From NCBI GenBank assembly GCA_001600455.1, contig BCKC01000009.1:1798001-1862000 (forward strand): 64,000 bases of DNA, read 5' to 3'. The translations under genes were made by a program, and so were the position numbers. Below the pieces are notes generated by a model. It was not told the origin of the DNA. It saw only the letters and a program-made list of their open reading frames with translations, and searched no databases. Below are positions 21,375 through 31,904 of the stretch, piece by piece (the stretch's first letter is position 1; each line of letters starts with the position of its first letter). The stretch is from Endocalyx cinctus. Its lineage: Eukaryota > Ascomycota > Sordariomycetes > Amphisphaeriales > Apiosporaceae.

Positions 21375-21414
21375 GCTCTCTTTTACACTTTATCGTGGTC
21401 ACTTCGACTTAATC

Positions 21415-24400
21415 ATGTCCGGCCTTGACATGAAAACGGACTCGAAAGAAGTCATAAACAATCACGTAACGGACCGTCGGGAGGCAACTATCAAACCAGC
21501 AGATGAAAATAAACCTTCTCGGCCGGATGAAACCAACTCGTCCCCTGGAAAAAAGTCGCCGAAACCTAATGGATCCAAAGAAGTAAAAAAGGCCGCCCGA
21601 AAGGATCAGAAGAAGGCCAAAAAGTCAAAAATCAGCAAAACCCCGCCAAGTGACAGTCCCTCTTCCGGCGATAGCGAAGACGAGGTTGAAGACTCGTCAT
21701 CAGATGACTCTGTTGAGTCAGACCCATTTGCTAATGATCACGCTCATTCGAAGAAGAAAAAGAAGACGAGTTCAAAGAAGGCTCAAGATGGTCAAAAAGA
21801 TCTGAGTAAATCGTCAACGAAGACCAGAAAATCTAAGAAGAAGACCAATTCTGACGTTTCTTTCGAAGCGGCCGAGACTTCAAGCTCCGAGTCTTTATCC
21901 GATGATGAAAGCGGTGCCATGCAGTCGCGAAACTCCGATAGAAAGGACCAGGATAAGGTCAAAACCTTAAAGCACCAGATCGAGATGATGAATTTCCAGA
22001 TGCAGCAAATGAAACGTCAGATTTCCGCCATGGCCGGCGTGCCTAATATGCCTCCGCCTACTTTTAACCCGCCCGGCGGCCTTATCCCTGGCGACATTTC
22101 GCGCAATCCTCCGCTCAACTCATATGCGCATCCCTCCGGCTCAGTCCCTTATGACTCGGGTCCAGGTATGCTAAAATGGGGCATGTTTGCCCCCCCGGGA
22201 AGTCGTGGTTCTCGTTCTCGTGGACGACTCAATTCACGGCCATATTTAGACGATATGGGAATGGACGCTGGGCAAGACGATGATGCTGCTTTATATGATG
22301 GAATCGACGACTTAGATCACCGACGTAGCGGTAGTCGCAGTTCTAAAAACAAGGGCCGTGTGGTCGCCCAGCGTATGGATTTTATGCGAGTCGATGAAGT
22401 ATGGGATACCCAGCTACACCAATACAAGCTTCAAAATACTGTTGTGGCAAAAAAGGATGCTCAGTACGATGAATTTCTTTTTCATGTGCGGAGAACTTTT
22501 GATTGGGAAGGTAAATTTAAAAGTACTATCGTCGACATCAAAAGCAAGCCCCTGCGTGAGGTACTGCAAGAGGTCATTGGCACCATTAAAGGGCTTAGTC
22601 TCGTGGAAGACACCCCGAAGATGGATCCCAACATTCTTTTCCTGTAAGTCACGAGCTCCATTCTAAAAGTTTCCCTTGTAATAAGCCAACCTCTTATAAT
22701 ATTCCCAGGTATCTTGAAGACATGCGGGCGCATATGAAGGCACTGAAAGAACAAGAACCTGAAGGCGAAACTCGGAAAGAGCGTAAGAAGTCCGAAAAAG
22801 AAATAGATAACAAGCGACGCCACTTGAAGGTACTCGTCAGGTTCTTGGATACAGATTATTCTCACATCAAGAAGTCGTAAGTCTTTTTTTTCCTACCATC
22901 ATACACCTCAGATGGATAGACTCAAATTAATGAATCACGTTTCAGGCTGTATCCAATGCTGGAGAATGGTCTCATTACCTTCGAACTGTTGTGGGCGTTA
23001 TGGAAGCCAAACACACTTGTATATACCACCACCTATGGGTCTGTCGACCAGCCTCGCGTCTTCAAGGCGGAGATGGCAGACAAGCACTACCACGTCCTGA
23101 AAGGGGAGATGTACTATATCGACGGCAAGGTACGTAATGGGCATGTTACAAACTCAATTTTCGACTTGGAAATTTATTAACGTACGACTACAGTTCCTTG
23201 AATTCGACGGCAAACAGTTTGGCTACGGAAATATGACCGAAGAAATTGGCGAATTCCGTGGCGCTCGCAAGATTACAAGTCTCCCCTGCTACCCGCTGAA
23301 GTATCATAAAAATGAAGCTGAGCTGCGGAGTCAGCTGATTGAGCGTGGCAAGAAGTTTGTTGGCCTAGGTGGCATGCATTACAAGGCACACCAGGGTATG
23401 GCTTTCACAAGAAAAAAGAAGTCTATTATGAAGGTGAACATCAATGGTCGCATCATGATCGACCCAGCCATCCATCGTCGTATAAATCCGAACTACCCTC
23501 TCTCTCATGTCCGGCCTAAGGATCACGACTTTATTGAGGATGAGGATGATACCGACGATGAAGATGGTTGCCTCTGCGACTCCGATCATGAGGGCGGGGT
23601 TGATGAGGATGGTCTGGAGAAGAATACCAAATTCGTGACAAAGATCTTAACGGATAAAGACGGTCATGTTCACATCGCTCAAATCCCTAAGGAGATGCTA
23701 GAGACTACTACGCAAGAAGCAAAGCTCGACGAAGTTCCAATGAAAAATTCCGCAGATGAAAATGACGAAGAAAATAAGAATAACGAGGTTAATGGCGATG
23801 ACAAAGACGAGTCAGCGACTCCCGAGTTTACGGATGAAGAATACCTAATTGCATCCCCGGTGGTTTTGGGTTTTGCATTCGCCGAGAAACTTTGGCTGGA
23901 GTTTACAGTTTCCGGCGTTAAAGATATTTCCTGGAATGAGAATGCGTACGCCTCATTAGTATTAGAGTCCAAGACGAAGGATATAGTACGAGTAAGTGTT
24001 CTTAAATCGGATTTTCCCGATTTTCATCCTGTCCTAGATAGCAAGTCGCGAATAGCAAACTAACTAACAATGTATTTTAGGCCCTCGTTGAATCCCATAA
24101 GTATCATCCTGCCGAGAGCATCGATGATGTCATCCAGGGTAAAGGCAAGGGACTCGTAGCGGTCCTCCACGGACCTCCTGGTACGGGAAAGACCTTGACT
24201 GCCGAGGGCATCAGCGAGTTGCTCAAGTGCCCCCTGTACATGGTATCCGCCGGTGACCTCGGCACTGATTCTAGATACCTCGAAGCCGAACTGCAGAAAA
24301 TACTTGATATATGTCATGCTTGGGGTGCGATTTTGCTCCTCGACGAAGCCGACGTGTTCCTCGAGAAGCGAAATATGCAGGATATCCACCGAAATGCCCT

Positions 24401-24901
24401 AGTGAGCATCTTCTTAAGACAGTTGGAGTACTTCCAGGGTATCCTGTTCTTGACTACCAACCGCGTCCAGGTGAGCCTTTCAACTAAACGATGCGAACAT
24501 GCACTCTTTCTCTTCTAAGCAAGGATGTCACTAACAAGAAAACTTGAATGTAGACTTTTGATGACGCTTTCCAGAGTCGGATCCACATAGCACTTCGATA
24601 TGACGATCTGGATATTAAGGCTAAGAAGGCCGTGTTCCGGATCTTTATCGAGCGGGCGCGACAGGTTGCCGGGATTGACCTCACGCCCTTCACCGATCAG
24701 GACTATGCTGACCTCGCCCGCCACAATCTCAACGGCCGGCAGATCAAGAACACGGTCGGCACGGCGCAGGCGCTCGCCGTCCAGAGGCACGAACCCCTCA
24801 GCATGCGGCACATCCGCCAGGTCCTCGATGTACACCAAAATTTCGAGAGAGACCTCAAAGGCGGCCCAGGATACCAAGATGCGATGCGAAATTATTACTA
24901 A
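21415..24901 (+). CDS. DUF7025-type AAA family ATPase
   Basis: Six exons (21415-22643, 22709-22876, 22946-23129, 23194-23991, 24081-24470, 24554-24901) encode 1038 residues. The first 180 residues are a low-complexity Lys/Ser/Asp tail, followed by a short coiled coil (KTLKHQIEMMNFQMQQMKRQ). The middle domain contains LYPMLENGLITFELLWALWK and FDGKQFGYG, as in the DUF7025 region that precedes AAA domains in many filamentous fungi. An acidic linker with EDEDDTDDEDG follows. The AAA core has Walker A GPPGTGKT (about 825), Walker B ILLLDEADVFLE (about 877), sensor TTNR and the arginine-finger region FQSRIHIALRY. The family is expanded in Pezizomycotina and its substrates are not known. Nuclear location is only a guess from the basic N-terminus. 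Confidence 0.85.
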
Positions 24902-25589
24902 ACCTCAAACTCCGCCATTTTTTCTTTCGGTTCTTCGGTGTACGGACGGGCTTATTACAAGGTTCAGCTTGCGAGTATGACACGCAATTCGTTTGATTTC
25001 GGTTTACATAAAAGAAAAAAAAAAGTTCATTTCCTTTCTTTTCTTTTTCTTACTCTTTTCTTATAAGGACAACATGGTTAAATGCGTTAAAACATCATTC
25101 ATGTTATGCGAAGTGAAATAAGGAGTAGGTTATGCCGGTATAGGAGTCGAGGAAATATTTAAAATACAGCAAGACATATCATACGCATGGATATACAAGT
25201 CGTACTCTTTTATTTTCTCTTTCTTTTGTCGTTGTACAGGCGGCTCACTCAAAACTAGATAGTGATGTTTTCATATAAATTCTAGTTCTCTCTTCAACCA
25301 AAATTAGCATAGTTTGTGAGGGATGGCTCTCAAGTCTTCTTCTCTCTGTGACCAATACGATGAATTGCTTCTCTTTACAGTGTTCATTAGCATTTGAGAA
25401 ATTATTACCATATTCGCGTGTAGATGTGACTAAGCGAACACATAATTGGTCTGATTAGTGTCTGGTACTAAGAGAAGAATGAATATCGTCGATTCTAAAC
25501 CACTTCATTTCGAAAAGACCGATATGCCGAGCGCTTTGAGTAGAAGAATAAAATTATGGGTATCTTAGAAATAATTAATAAAAACTTCC
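24902..25589. other. Convergent intergenic region, ATPase to RPC31
   Basis: AT-rich 3'-flanking DNA of two convergent genes. No coding sequence, repeat or RNA gene is recognised. Confidence 0.5.
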
Positions 25590-26495
25590 TCAAAAGTCCA
25601 TCGCATTCTCCCCAATCCCTTCTTCTTCACCGTAATCATCAGCGCCACCGTCATCGAAGTACTTCTCGGCGTCGTAATCTCCTCCGCTCTGGTCGTCGTC
25701 GTCGTCGAAGTCATCATCTTCTTGGGACAGCATATCCTCTTCCTCATCTTCTTCATTCGCGCCTCCAGCGGCTCCATCGCCGTCGCCGTCGTCGCCGTCC
25801 TTGATCGTCCTCTCGATCAAGGCCTTGCGCTCCTCCTCCGACATGTTCTTCCAGCCGCGATGCCTCCGCCTGGCGGCGTCGACCGACTGCTGATGGCCGC
25901 CCTTGGGGCCGCCGGTATCCTTGCCGTCCAGGGTGGCCCACATCTCCTCGGGGAAGAAGTCCTTCACCCACAGGTCCCGGCAGCTCCTGAGGTCCGGCAA
26001 GGTCCGTCGCTCGTCCACGAACCGGTGGCTGTACAGCGCCCCGACGGCGTGGAAGGGGTCGACCGCGGCCCGGTTCCGCACGCCGTACCGCGCGTTCTCC
26101 TGCTCTCGGTCGTACGGCCGCTGTCGGGGCTCGGTCGGCAAGGCGCGCTCCGCGTGCAGGGTTAGGTGCTTGTGGGTGTAGAGGCCCGAGGATCGCGTGT
26201 CCCGTCGGAATTTCACGAACGCCGCTATCGCTCGCTCTTCTGACGGGGTGAGGGGGTGTGCAACGGGGGGAAGGTAGGTTTTCTAATTGTTTTTATTAGA
26301 AGTCAGCAAAAAAAAAAAAAAAAAAAAAATTGATAGCAAAAATGAAATGCGTACCGGATACGTATCTTGTGGTTGATCTATAGCCACAAGAGTCAGATCA
26401 TCACCGACTGGCATGCCTTGCGGCGCTCTCTTGATCATAGCGCCGCCGCGACCGCCGCGACCACCACGCCCTCCTCCCCTACCGCGACCGGACAT
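25590..26495 (-). CDS. RPC31: RNA polymerase III subunit C31 (RPC7 family)
   Basis: Two exons, complement(25590-26282, 26355-26495), encode 277 residues; the 72-bp intron includes a long A/T run. C31 belongs to the C31-C34-C82 subcomplex of RNA polymerase III that supports initiation on tRNA and 5S genes. The N-terminus is an RGG/GAR segment (SGRGRGGGRGGRGGRGG) followed by the conserved IKRAPQGMPVGDDL-type start. The middle contains SSGLYTHKHLTLHAER and DLWVKDFFPEEMW, and the last 70 residues are very acidic (EEDEEEDMLSQEDDD), the family hallmark. Its exons are much more GC-rich than the flanks. It is divergent from the HSM3-like gene. Confidence 0.85.
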
Positions 26496-27087
26496 GTTTG
26501 GGTGAAATTTCGATGTTAATTTAGTTCGAGGTTCTAGTTTACTTAAAATTCGTGTCGTTTTTTTCTGTCGTCTAGTTTCGGGTTGTCATACCGTTAAAAA
26601 ATTGTAAGTATAGACGCATGGGATGTTTTTATAATAGAAATGTGACTCTTCACTTTCATTATTTAAATCAAGAAAAAAAAAAAGAAGGTTAATCTAGTGG
26701 GGTCCTGATTAAGGTTTGTTCAGCCACAAGTACCCCGCGGCAGCTATCGGGTAGCTTGCACACTAACCTAGCTGCCTAGTCCACTATAGTATAGCTTCAG
26801 CCACATGTTCCTTCCGTCTCTCACCCCACCTTATTAATTAATCAGTTGGTATACAGACAGAGCAGACTGACGGAGTATACGCAACTCCCTCTCTACCTAT
26901 TTTTAACTCTAAGTCACCGTCTGTCTGCCTACGGATCCTTTGATATTTAGAGAAATCATATTATCTTTCTCAAACATTTTCACTCTCGTATTCCTCTCGA
27001 AATCATCGTTCTGCAATCACATTTCTTTCTTCTTTTCAACATCTTAATACGCACTATTGATTTCTACTCTAGTTCACATTGTTAACT
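26496..27087. other. Divergent RPC31/HSM3-like promoter region
   Basis: No coding sequence is seen. The right half is CT-rich, as expected for the leader of the gene starting at 27088. I recognise no specific operator. Confidence 0.5.
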
Positions 27088-28234
27088 ATGAGCCGCATCG
27101 CTGTTAATATGGAAAGAGATAATATCCCGATTACCGGCATTGATGATCTGGAAGCTCATTTAGATGACTTGATTGCTGATCCCACTCTACCTTTGAATGT
27201 GAAGCTGTTCGATGATGTAGAGCTTCAGCTTACCGGTAAGTCTCCCTTCCCAGTAGTAATTTCATATTATACACTAATCTTGATTTGTAGATACCAACAT
27301 ACTTCCACTTATACCTCGCCTACTTCCCAAAGTCACGGAGATCCTAAAGCATTACCAACAAGACCCAGCTACTTTATGTAGCCTAGCCATTAGACTTCTA
27401 GGGCCCCTTAACTTCACTCAAGTATTATCTCTAGCTTCCGAGGATGCTCTTATACAAGCTATGCGATCTCCTGCACCTTCTGCGAACCTTCTTGCTTTGA
27501 CGGTTCTTGAGAAAGCAACTCGGTCGCCTGGAGACACTGCTATCTTAGCTGTAATGAACAATCTCGTCACTCATTTTCTCACCCAATGGCTGAGCTCACC
27601 TAACGTTGGTGTCGGGGAGAAAGGGTCGAGAGTTCTGGGAGATTTATTAGATGTTGACTGTGATATACCTACACCCGATGGAATCGCTGTTAATGGAAAT
27701 GAGATCGCCGTCAGAAAACCTCCTGGACAAGGGCTCATGTGGCGTCGCATATTCCACGACCGTGACATTTATGGACTTATCTTATCATTATGTACTGCCG
27801 GTCCCCACCAAAATGCCGATGGAGGACTCAGCGACCAACAGTTGACCCTAGCCCAAGGTCGCCTACTGCGAATATTACCCCGCCTGGCGGCTTTGAACTT
27901 TGCAGCCGTATCGCAAACCGAGTTCACTGAACTTAACCAACGCTACGCCAATTTCAACAGTAGTGGCGGGCTGTTGCAGTTTGCTGCATTACACATGATC
28001 GATCGGGACGATGTGTTAATGCATCTAACCCTCATCGACTTTTTCGAAACTTTATTGAGTATTCAAAGAGTCACCCCATACTCGACCTACAAGATGGACA
28101 CACTGAAGAAATTGGTGGAAGAAGGTACTAGAAACGATGATAGACTCAAGACATGCATCGCGACTCTACATGAACGCACAGTCCCTGAGGAAGCTGATGA
28201 TCTGAGACGTTTCATAAGGGATTGTGCTTCGTGA
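27088..28234 (+). CDS. HSM3-like protein (26S proteasome assembly chaperone)
   Basis: Exons 27088-27235 and 27291-28234 encode 363 residues; the 55-bp intron has donor GTAAGT and acceptor TTGTAG. The product is an all-helical repeat protein: the first 110 residues (LEAHLDDLIADPTLPLNVKL, then LPLIPRLLPKVTEIL) alternate Leu-rich helices as in the N-terminal domain of Hsm3. Hsm3/S5b binds the Rpt1 C-terminal domain during proteasome base assembly and was first described in yeast as a mismatch-repair modifier. The product is shorter than the roughly 480-residue yeast protein. ATG 27088 is used; a second Met lies seven codons further. Similarity is at family level, and another ARM/HEAT-like protein cannot be excluded. 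Confidence 0.65.
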
Positions 28235-28360
28235 CGAGACTGATGATGGTCATGAGCAGTTTAGAAAATTTAAACTTATATTTGTATGATCCTGGCACTG
28301 CTTTCAATCCATCTCATAATCGAAATCCAGTTCTTCTTGTGAGATCCCTGCCTCCCATAT

Positions 28361-28387
28361 ACTATACTATACTATACTATACTATAC
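28361..28387. repeat. (ACTAT)n microsatellite over a predicted stop codon
   Basis: Five ACTAT units lie between two convergent genes. The predicted TAG of the Zn2Cys6 gene on the minus strand (28372-28374) falls inside it. Because the unit is not a multiple of three, length changes would alter the end of that protein if the model is right. Confidence 0.75.
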
Positions 28388-30441
28388 ATGATGTCTCTAA
28401 CATAGATTATAGAATGCCCGTCCTCAGATAAACCAATAACGCAATGCTCTAAAAGAGTTGTTGTAACACTAATATTTAAAATTCCTCCAATTTCATCGGG
28501 TCCGGTGTCTTCCAACCGCTCTTCCAAGAAATAAGGAACCACCTTAAGCACCGGAACTCGTGGAAACGGATTGCTTATAAAACATGATAAAAACGTATAT
28601 TAAACAGATATATTACTCACTGGTAATCCGTAATGTATCTCAGTAGCGACAACCCCACCCCTGAATTTCGACGCTGATATCCTGAGTCTTCAAAAAGGGA
28701 CAACGACCGGTATAGCCCTTCACGTTAGCCATTATGGTTGGTGCCGACCAACTACCGATAGGTGGAGGTTGCCGATATTCTTCCATGACTGTCAATCCCT
28801 TCACGCAAAAGCTCTGTTCTTCGAATGTTACCGCTGATTCGTATGAAAACGCCAGAGCCGCCGTAAACTCGACTGCCAGGGGTCTTTGCTCTTTCATCCA
28901 AGCGTATGACATCCATATTTTCCTACTCCACGCATAACATTTCTCGGCCAGATCCGGCGAGTCTTGGTTCATCACTTGGTTTGCCTTCTCCAGATGCCGG
29001 CATATAACAATCCCGAACATGGCATGGTAATAAAAACTTTTCGCCGTATCGAAATCGGAGAATTCATATCGTGTTGGTATGACGTCAAAATCTTCGATGC
29101 TCTGCACTTCTGTTATACTTCCAGACTCCATCAAGGAGGTGAAGACCGTCTTTTCCTGGTGCTCTATGTATTCCAAGACCGGAGTTGCCCTAAGAATAAG
29201 CTCTGCCGCCGTCATCGTGTCGGCCGGAAATTCACATAATAAGCGGACCAACTGCGTCAGCGTAGGCCAGACAGCCAGTTCTACCAATAATCCGTACATC
29301 GACTTGAGGACGGGCTTGATGCGGATACTCGCGATGGCTTGCGTCAAAGCCGATTGCCAAGCAGTGCTCATAAAAAGACTGTCTCGTCCGAGTCTCACGT
29401 CTTCCTGCAACTAAGTGGAGGTTAGCTTCACGAACACCCTTTATCTTATTATTCCCGTCTGTGAGGGCAGCCTAAGAAGTAAATACCATATTGTAGAAGC
29501 TCTCAAAGGTGAGATGGATACCCAACTCGGTGAAATTTTGTTGTGGGCCCCCTTTGGCAATGACCGCCGTCAGACCACCAGCGTGATTTTCTTGGTTGCA
29601 TCCTCGTTCAAAATCGTAAACCACCTATACCGCCGTCACCAATATTTGGTCAGCGGTTATTTTGAACAGTTTGAACTCGTTCCTATGACTTGAATAAGCT
29701 CACCTCGACCTTCTGTAGTAGTGCCTGTGCAGCAAGTGTGTCGGTGAGTTCTTGCCGATTGGGGTCTTCTAGAGAGGTCTGCAGACTCCTCAAGGCACGA
29801 TCATAAACCCAGGCATCGAGCCACATAGATGGCGGTAGGTTTCGCTGACTATTCGTCCAAGAACTTGTGACTAATTCCACGGCGTATTGGAGAGTTGTAC
29901 TTTCGCTGCTGCTCAACTGTTGCGGTAACAGCCTCAAGGACGACCCGAGAATCGTCAAATCGTGCCCGGTTTTCTGGGCAGTATCGAGACACAATGTCAA
30001 CTTTGCGGCTAATTTTTCCATCGGGCTCATGGCCAGCTTTGGTGGCGGTCTTGGATGAAGAGGACCACTCAGACGCATGCGGTGAAAACTGCACCCTCCC
30101 TTTGAGTATTGCTTCACGTCGACGAAAGTTTTCTCTTCTCGGGGAGAGCGACCGCCCAAACGGATCTCCCCTCCCCTGTTAACGATCAATTCGTCGGTCG
30201 GAATTGTTGGCGCTTCGTTGTGACTACCGTTAACGACAAACTTCAACTTGCTTCGGGCGCCGGAACATGTCCGACCGGCTTTTGCGCAAGCTCCGCACGT
30301 GGGCCAATTCTCGTCACACTATTCGGAGTTATGAGCGATAGGATCGATTATAAACAGAAAATGTGGAGGGCGACGGCGACTTACCTTTGTTTTACGCGAC
30401 CGGCAGAATTGGCACCGATTACTTTTTGGTATTCCGACCAT
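28372..30441 (-). CDS. Zn2Cys6 transcription factor, six exons
   Basis: The model is complement(28372-28573, 28621-28681, 28756-29410, 29487-29624, 29704-30318, 30385-30441), 575 residues. The DNA-binding cluster has Cys 10, 13, 20, 27, 30 and 37 (CQFCRSRKTKCDENWPTCGA), with the first intron exactly between Lys19 and Cys20. No classic fungal_trans motif is obvious. The C-terminal half is a helical DUF3468/Fungal_trans_2-like region (VVYDFERGCNQENHAGGL; GLSLLRYITDY; NPFPRVPVLKVVPYFLEE). Exons 1-4 are well supported. Exons 5 and 6 rest on coding-like sequence and phase; the last intron uses an AAG acceptor and the C-terminus is uncertain. Without those splices the protein would end at 28640. 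Targets are unknown. Confidence 0.75.
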
Positions 30442-31275
30442 CGTTAGATTGAGTCAGCTCGACGTAGGGAAGCTAGGTATATGCAGAGAAGGACGGAATA
30501 GATCTAGTTGATTACTGAAATGAGCTTATAGTAAGTGAGGTCGAAGTTTGACATGCAACAGCAGTTTGGTCGACCTTTAATAAGACCAGAGGTGTTAATC
30601 AAAAGTGGGAGGGTATCATGGTTCTCACATGTCTTTGCTTACTTGGTCAAATCACAGATGAAATCACGGTTTCTATTCATGCATCTAATACGAGCGATGC
30701 TACTATCATTATCTCGCTATCGATTCCCCTCCCTCTACCCCCCTAGACGTCAATTATGGATAGGCTGATTACATAGTAGGGTTGATCCGGCCCATGACCT
30801 ACACTAGTATACAGGATGGCATGTCCAGTCGCATGCAAGTTCCCGTCCCTGTCTCTTTTCTCTGCATACATACCCATGTCAATGCCAAAACCAATATGCC
30901 AAGAGGTAGGGTTACAATGAGGCTAGGGTTTGCATATTGTAGCGGTCAGGATGGGCTGCTACACTATGATCTTGGAGTTACACAATAGTCTTAGAAACCG
31001 TTCATCGAAAGTTCTCCCCACCGAACCGGTAGTGCCGTTAACGCTGATGTCAATCTTTCCTTGAATAGCGTCTTTTCGGCATGGCAGGGCTGACGGCGCA
31101 GCAGTTACCCGGCATTCACTAGCATAACTCTCGAGCTTAACGTGAGCTGAATACCTGGATCCATGTATCCTCACCAATTCCAAACACAGCACAAACCCCA
31201 ATTCAGCTGCTCCTCTATTTTCGGAACGATCTAACGTTATTTTCCTCAGTATATTGACGATCTTCTCGTGAGTGA

Positions 31276-31280
<5 letters not shown>

Positions 31281-31310
<30 letters not shown>
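31281..31310. repeat. 30-bp poly(A) tract
   Basis: An uninterrupted run of 30 A. It could be the tail of an old retroposed transcript or simply a homopolymer; no target-site duplication or recognisable retroposed sequence is adjacent. Confidence 0.8.
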
Positions 31311-31311
<1 letters not shown>

Positions 31312-31793
31312 ACGATCTCGTACTAAGACGTTGTGGTGGGTCAAGACGGAAGAGACGCTATAGCGACCCGACAATCTTATTAACTACTTGCATATGCCGT
31401 CGCACAGCATTGGTTTGACAACGCGTGTTGCAGGGCTTTAATTAGAAGAGAGGAAAAACCGCCGTTCTTATGTATTTACACATCATCTGAAGATACCAGA
31501 AATAACTTGAAGTGACGGAGACTTTTGATAACCTCAGCACTCAGATTGAAAAGTTACCGGGTGGCTGTTTTTTTTTTCTTTGCTTAACTTTACCATCTGG
31601 CCACAAATAATTATTACCTCTATACACCACTGTCTTTTTATTCGTGCGGCGAACAGTCCGTAACTTTTTCTGTATAACGTGATTTGTCTTACTTGGCCTC
31701 TACCCTTTTCTCTTTCTTAGACATCGATAAACTTAGTTTTGGAATTCTTTCTGTTGAGTTCTCTATTCTGACCCAGTTTAATAATTTAAAAGT

Positions 31794-31904
31794 ATGGTTC
31801 CAGCATACTCATCGTTCAAGCGCAATTCCGCACCGATCAACAGACAAGACCGCAACATGAAGCCCGAAAAGGGAAATATCGACTACCCCAGGTTTCTGGC
31901 TTAG
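31794..31904 (+). CDS. Possible 36-residue small ORF
   Basis: ATG 31794 opens a 36-codon frame, basic and Asn/Arg-rich (MVPAYSSFKRNSAP at its start, NIDYPRFLA at its end), ending TAG at 31902-31904. It follows a CT-rich stretch and AATTTAAAAGT, which looks like a fungal leader. A canonical-looking acceptor (TTCTTCCAG) occurs near 32380, so it might be a first exon or an upstream ORF. No homologue is recognised and chance is quite possible. Confidence 0.2.
   Translation: MVPAYSSFKRNSAPINRQDRNMKPEKGNIDYPRFLA

Larger units (their letters stand above)
18375..21414. other. 3.0-kb intergenic region with CT-rich tracts
   Basis: No convincing coding gene is found between MCM4 and the ATPase gene. 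Long pyrimidine tracts at about 19439-19535 and 20340-20465, as in fungal promoter and leader DNA, suggest that the ATPase transcript or an unrecognised non-coding transcript starts here. An AAAAT microsatellite lies at 20186-20212. Confidence 0.5.

Noticed and set aside
28640..28642. Stop codon taken as the end of the six-exon Zn2Cys6 gene
   Set aside because: The frame before it (PFLKTQDISVEIQGWGCRY) is not protein-like, while splicing 28756/28681 yields GLSLLRYITDY followed by NPFPRVPVLKVVPYFLEE with consistent phases; kept only as an alternative.
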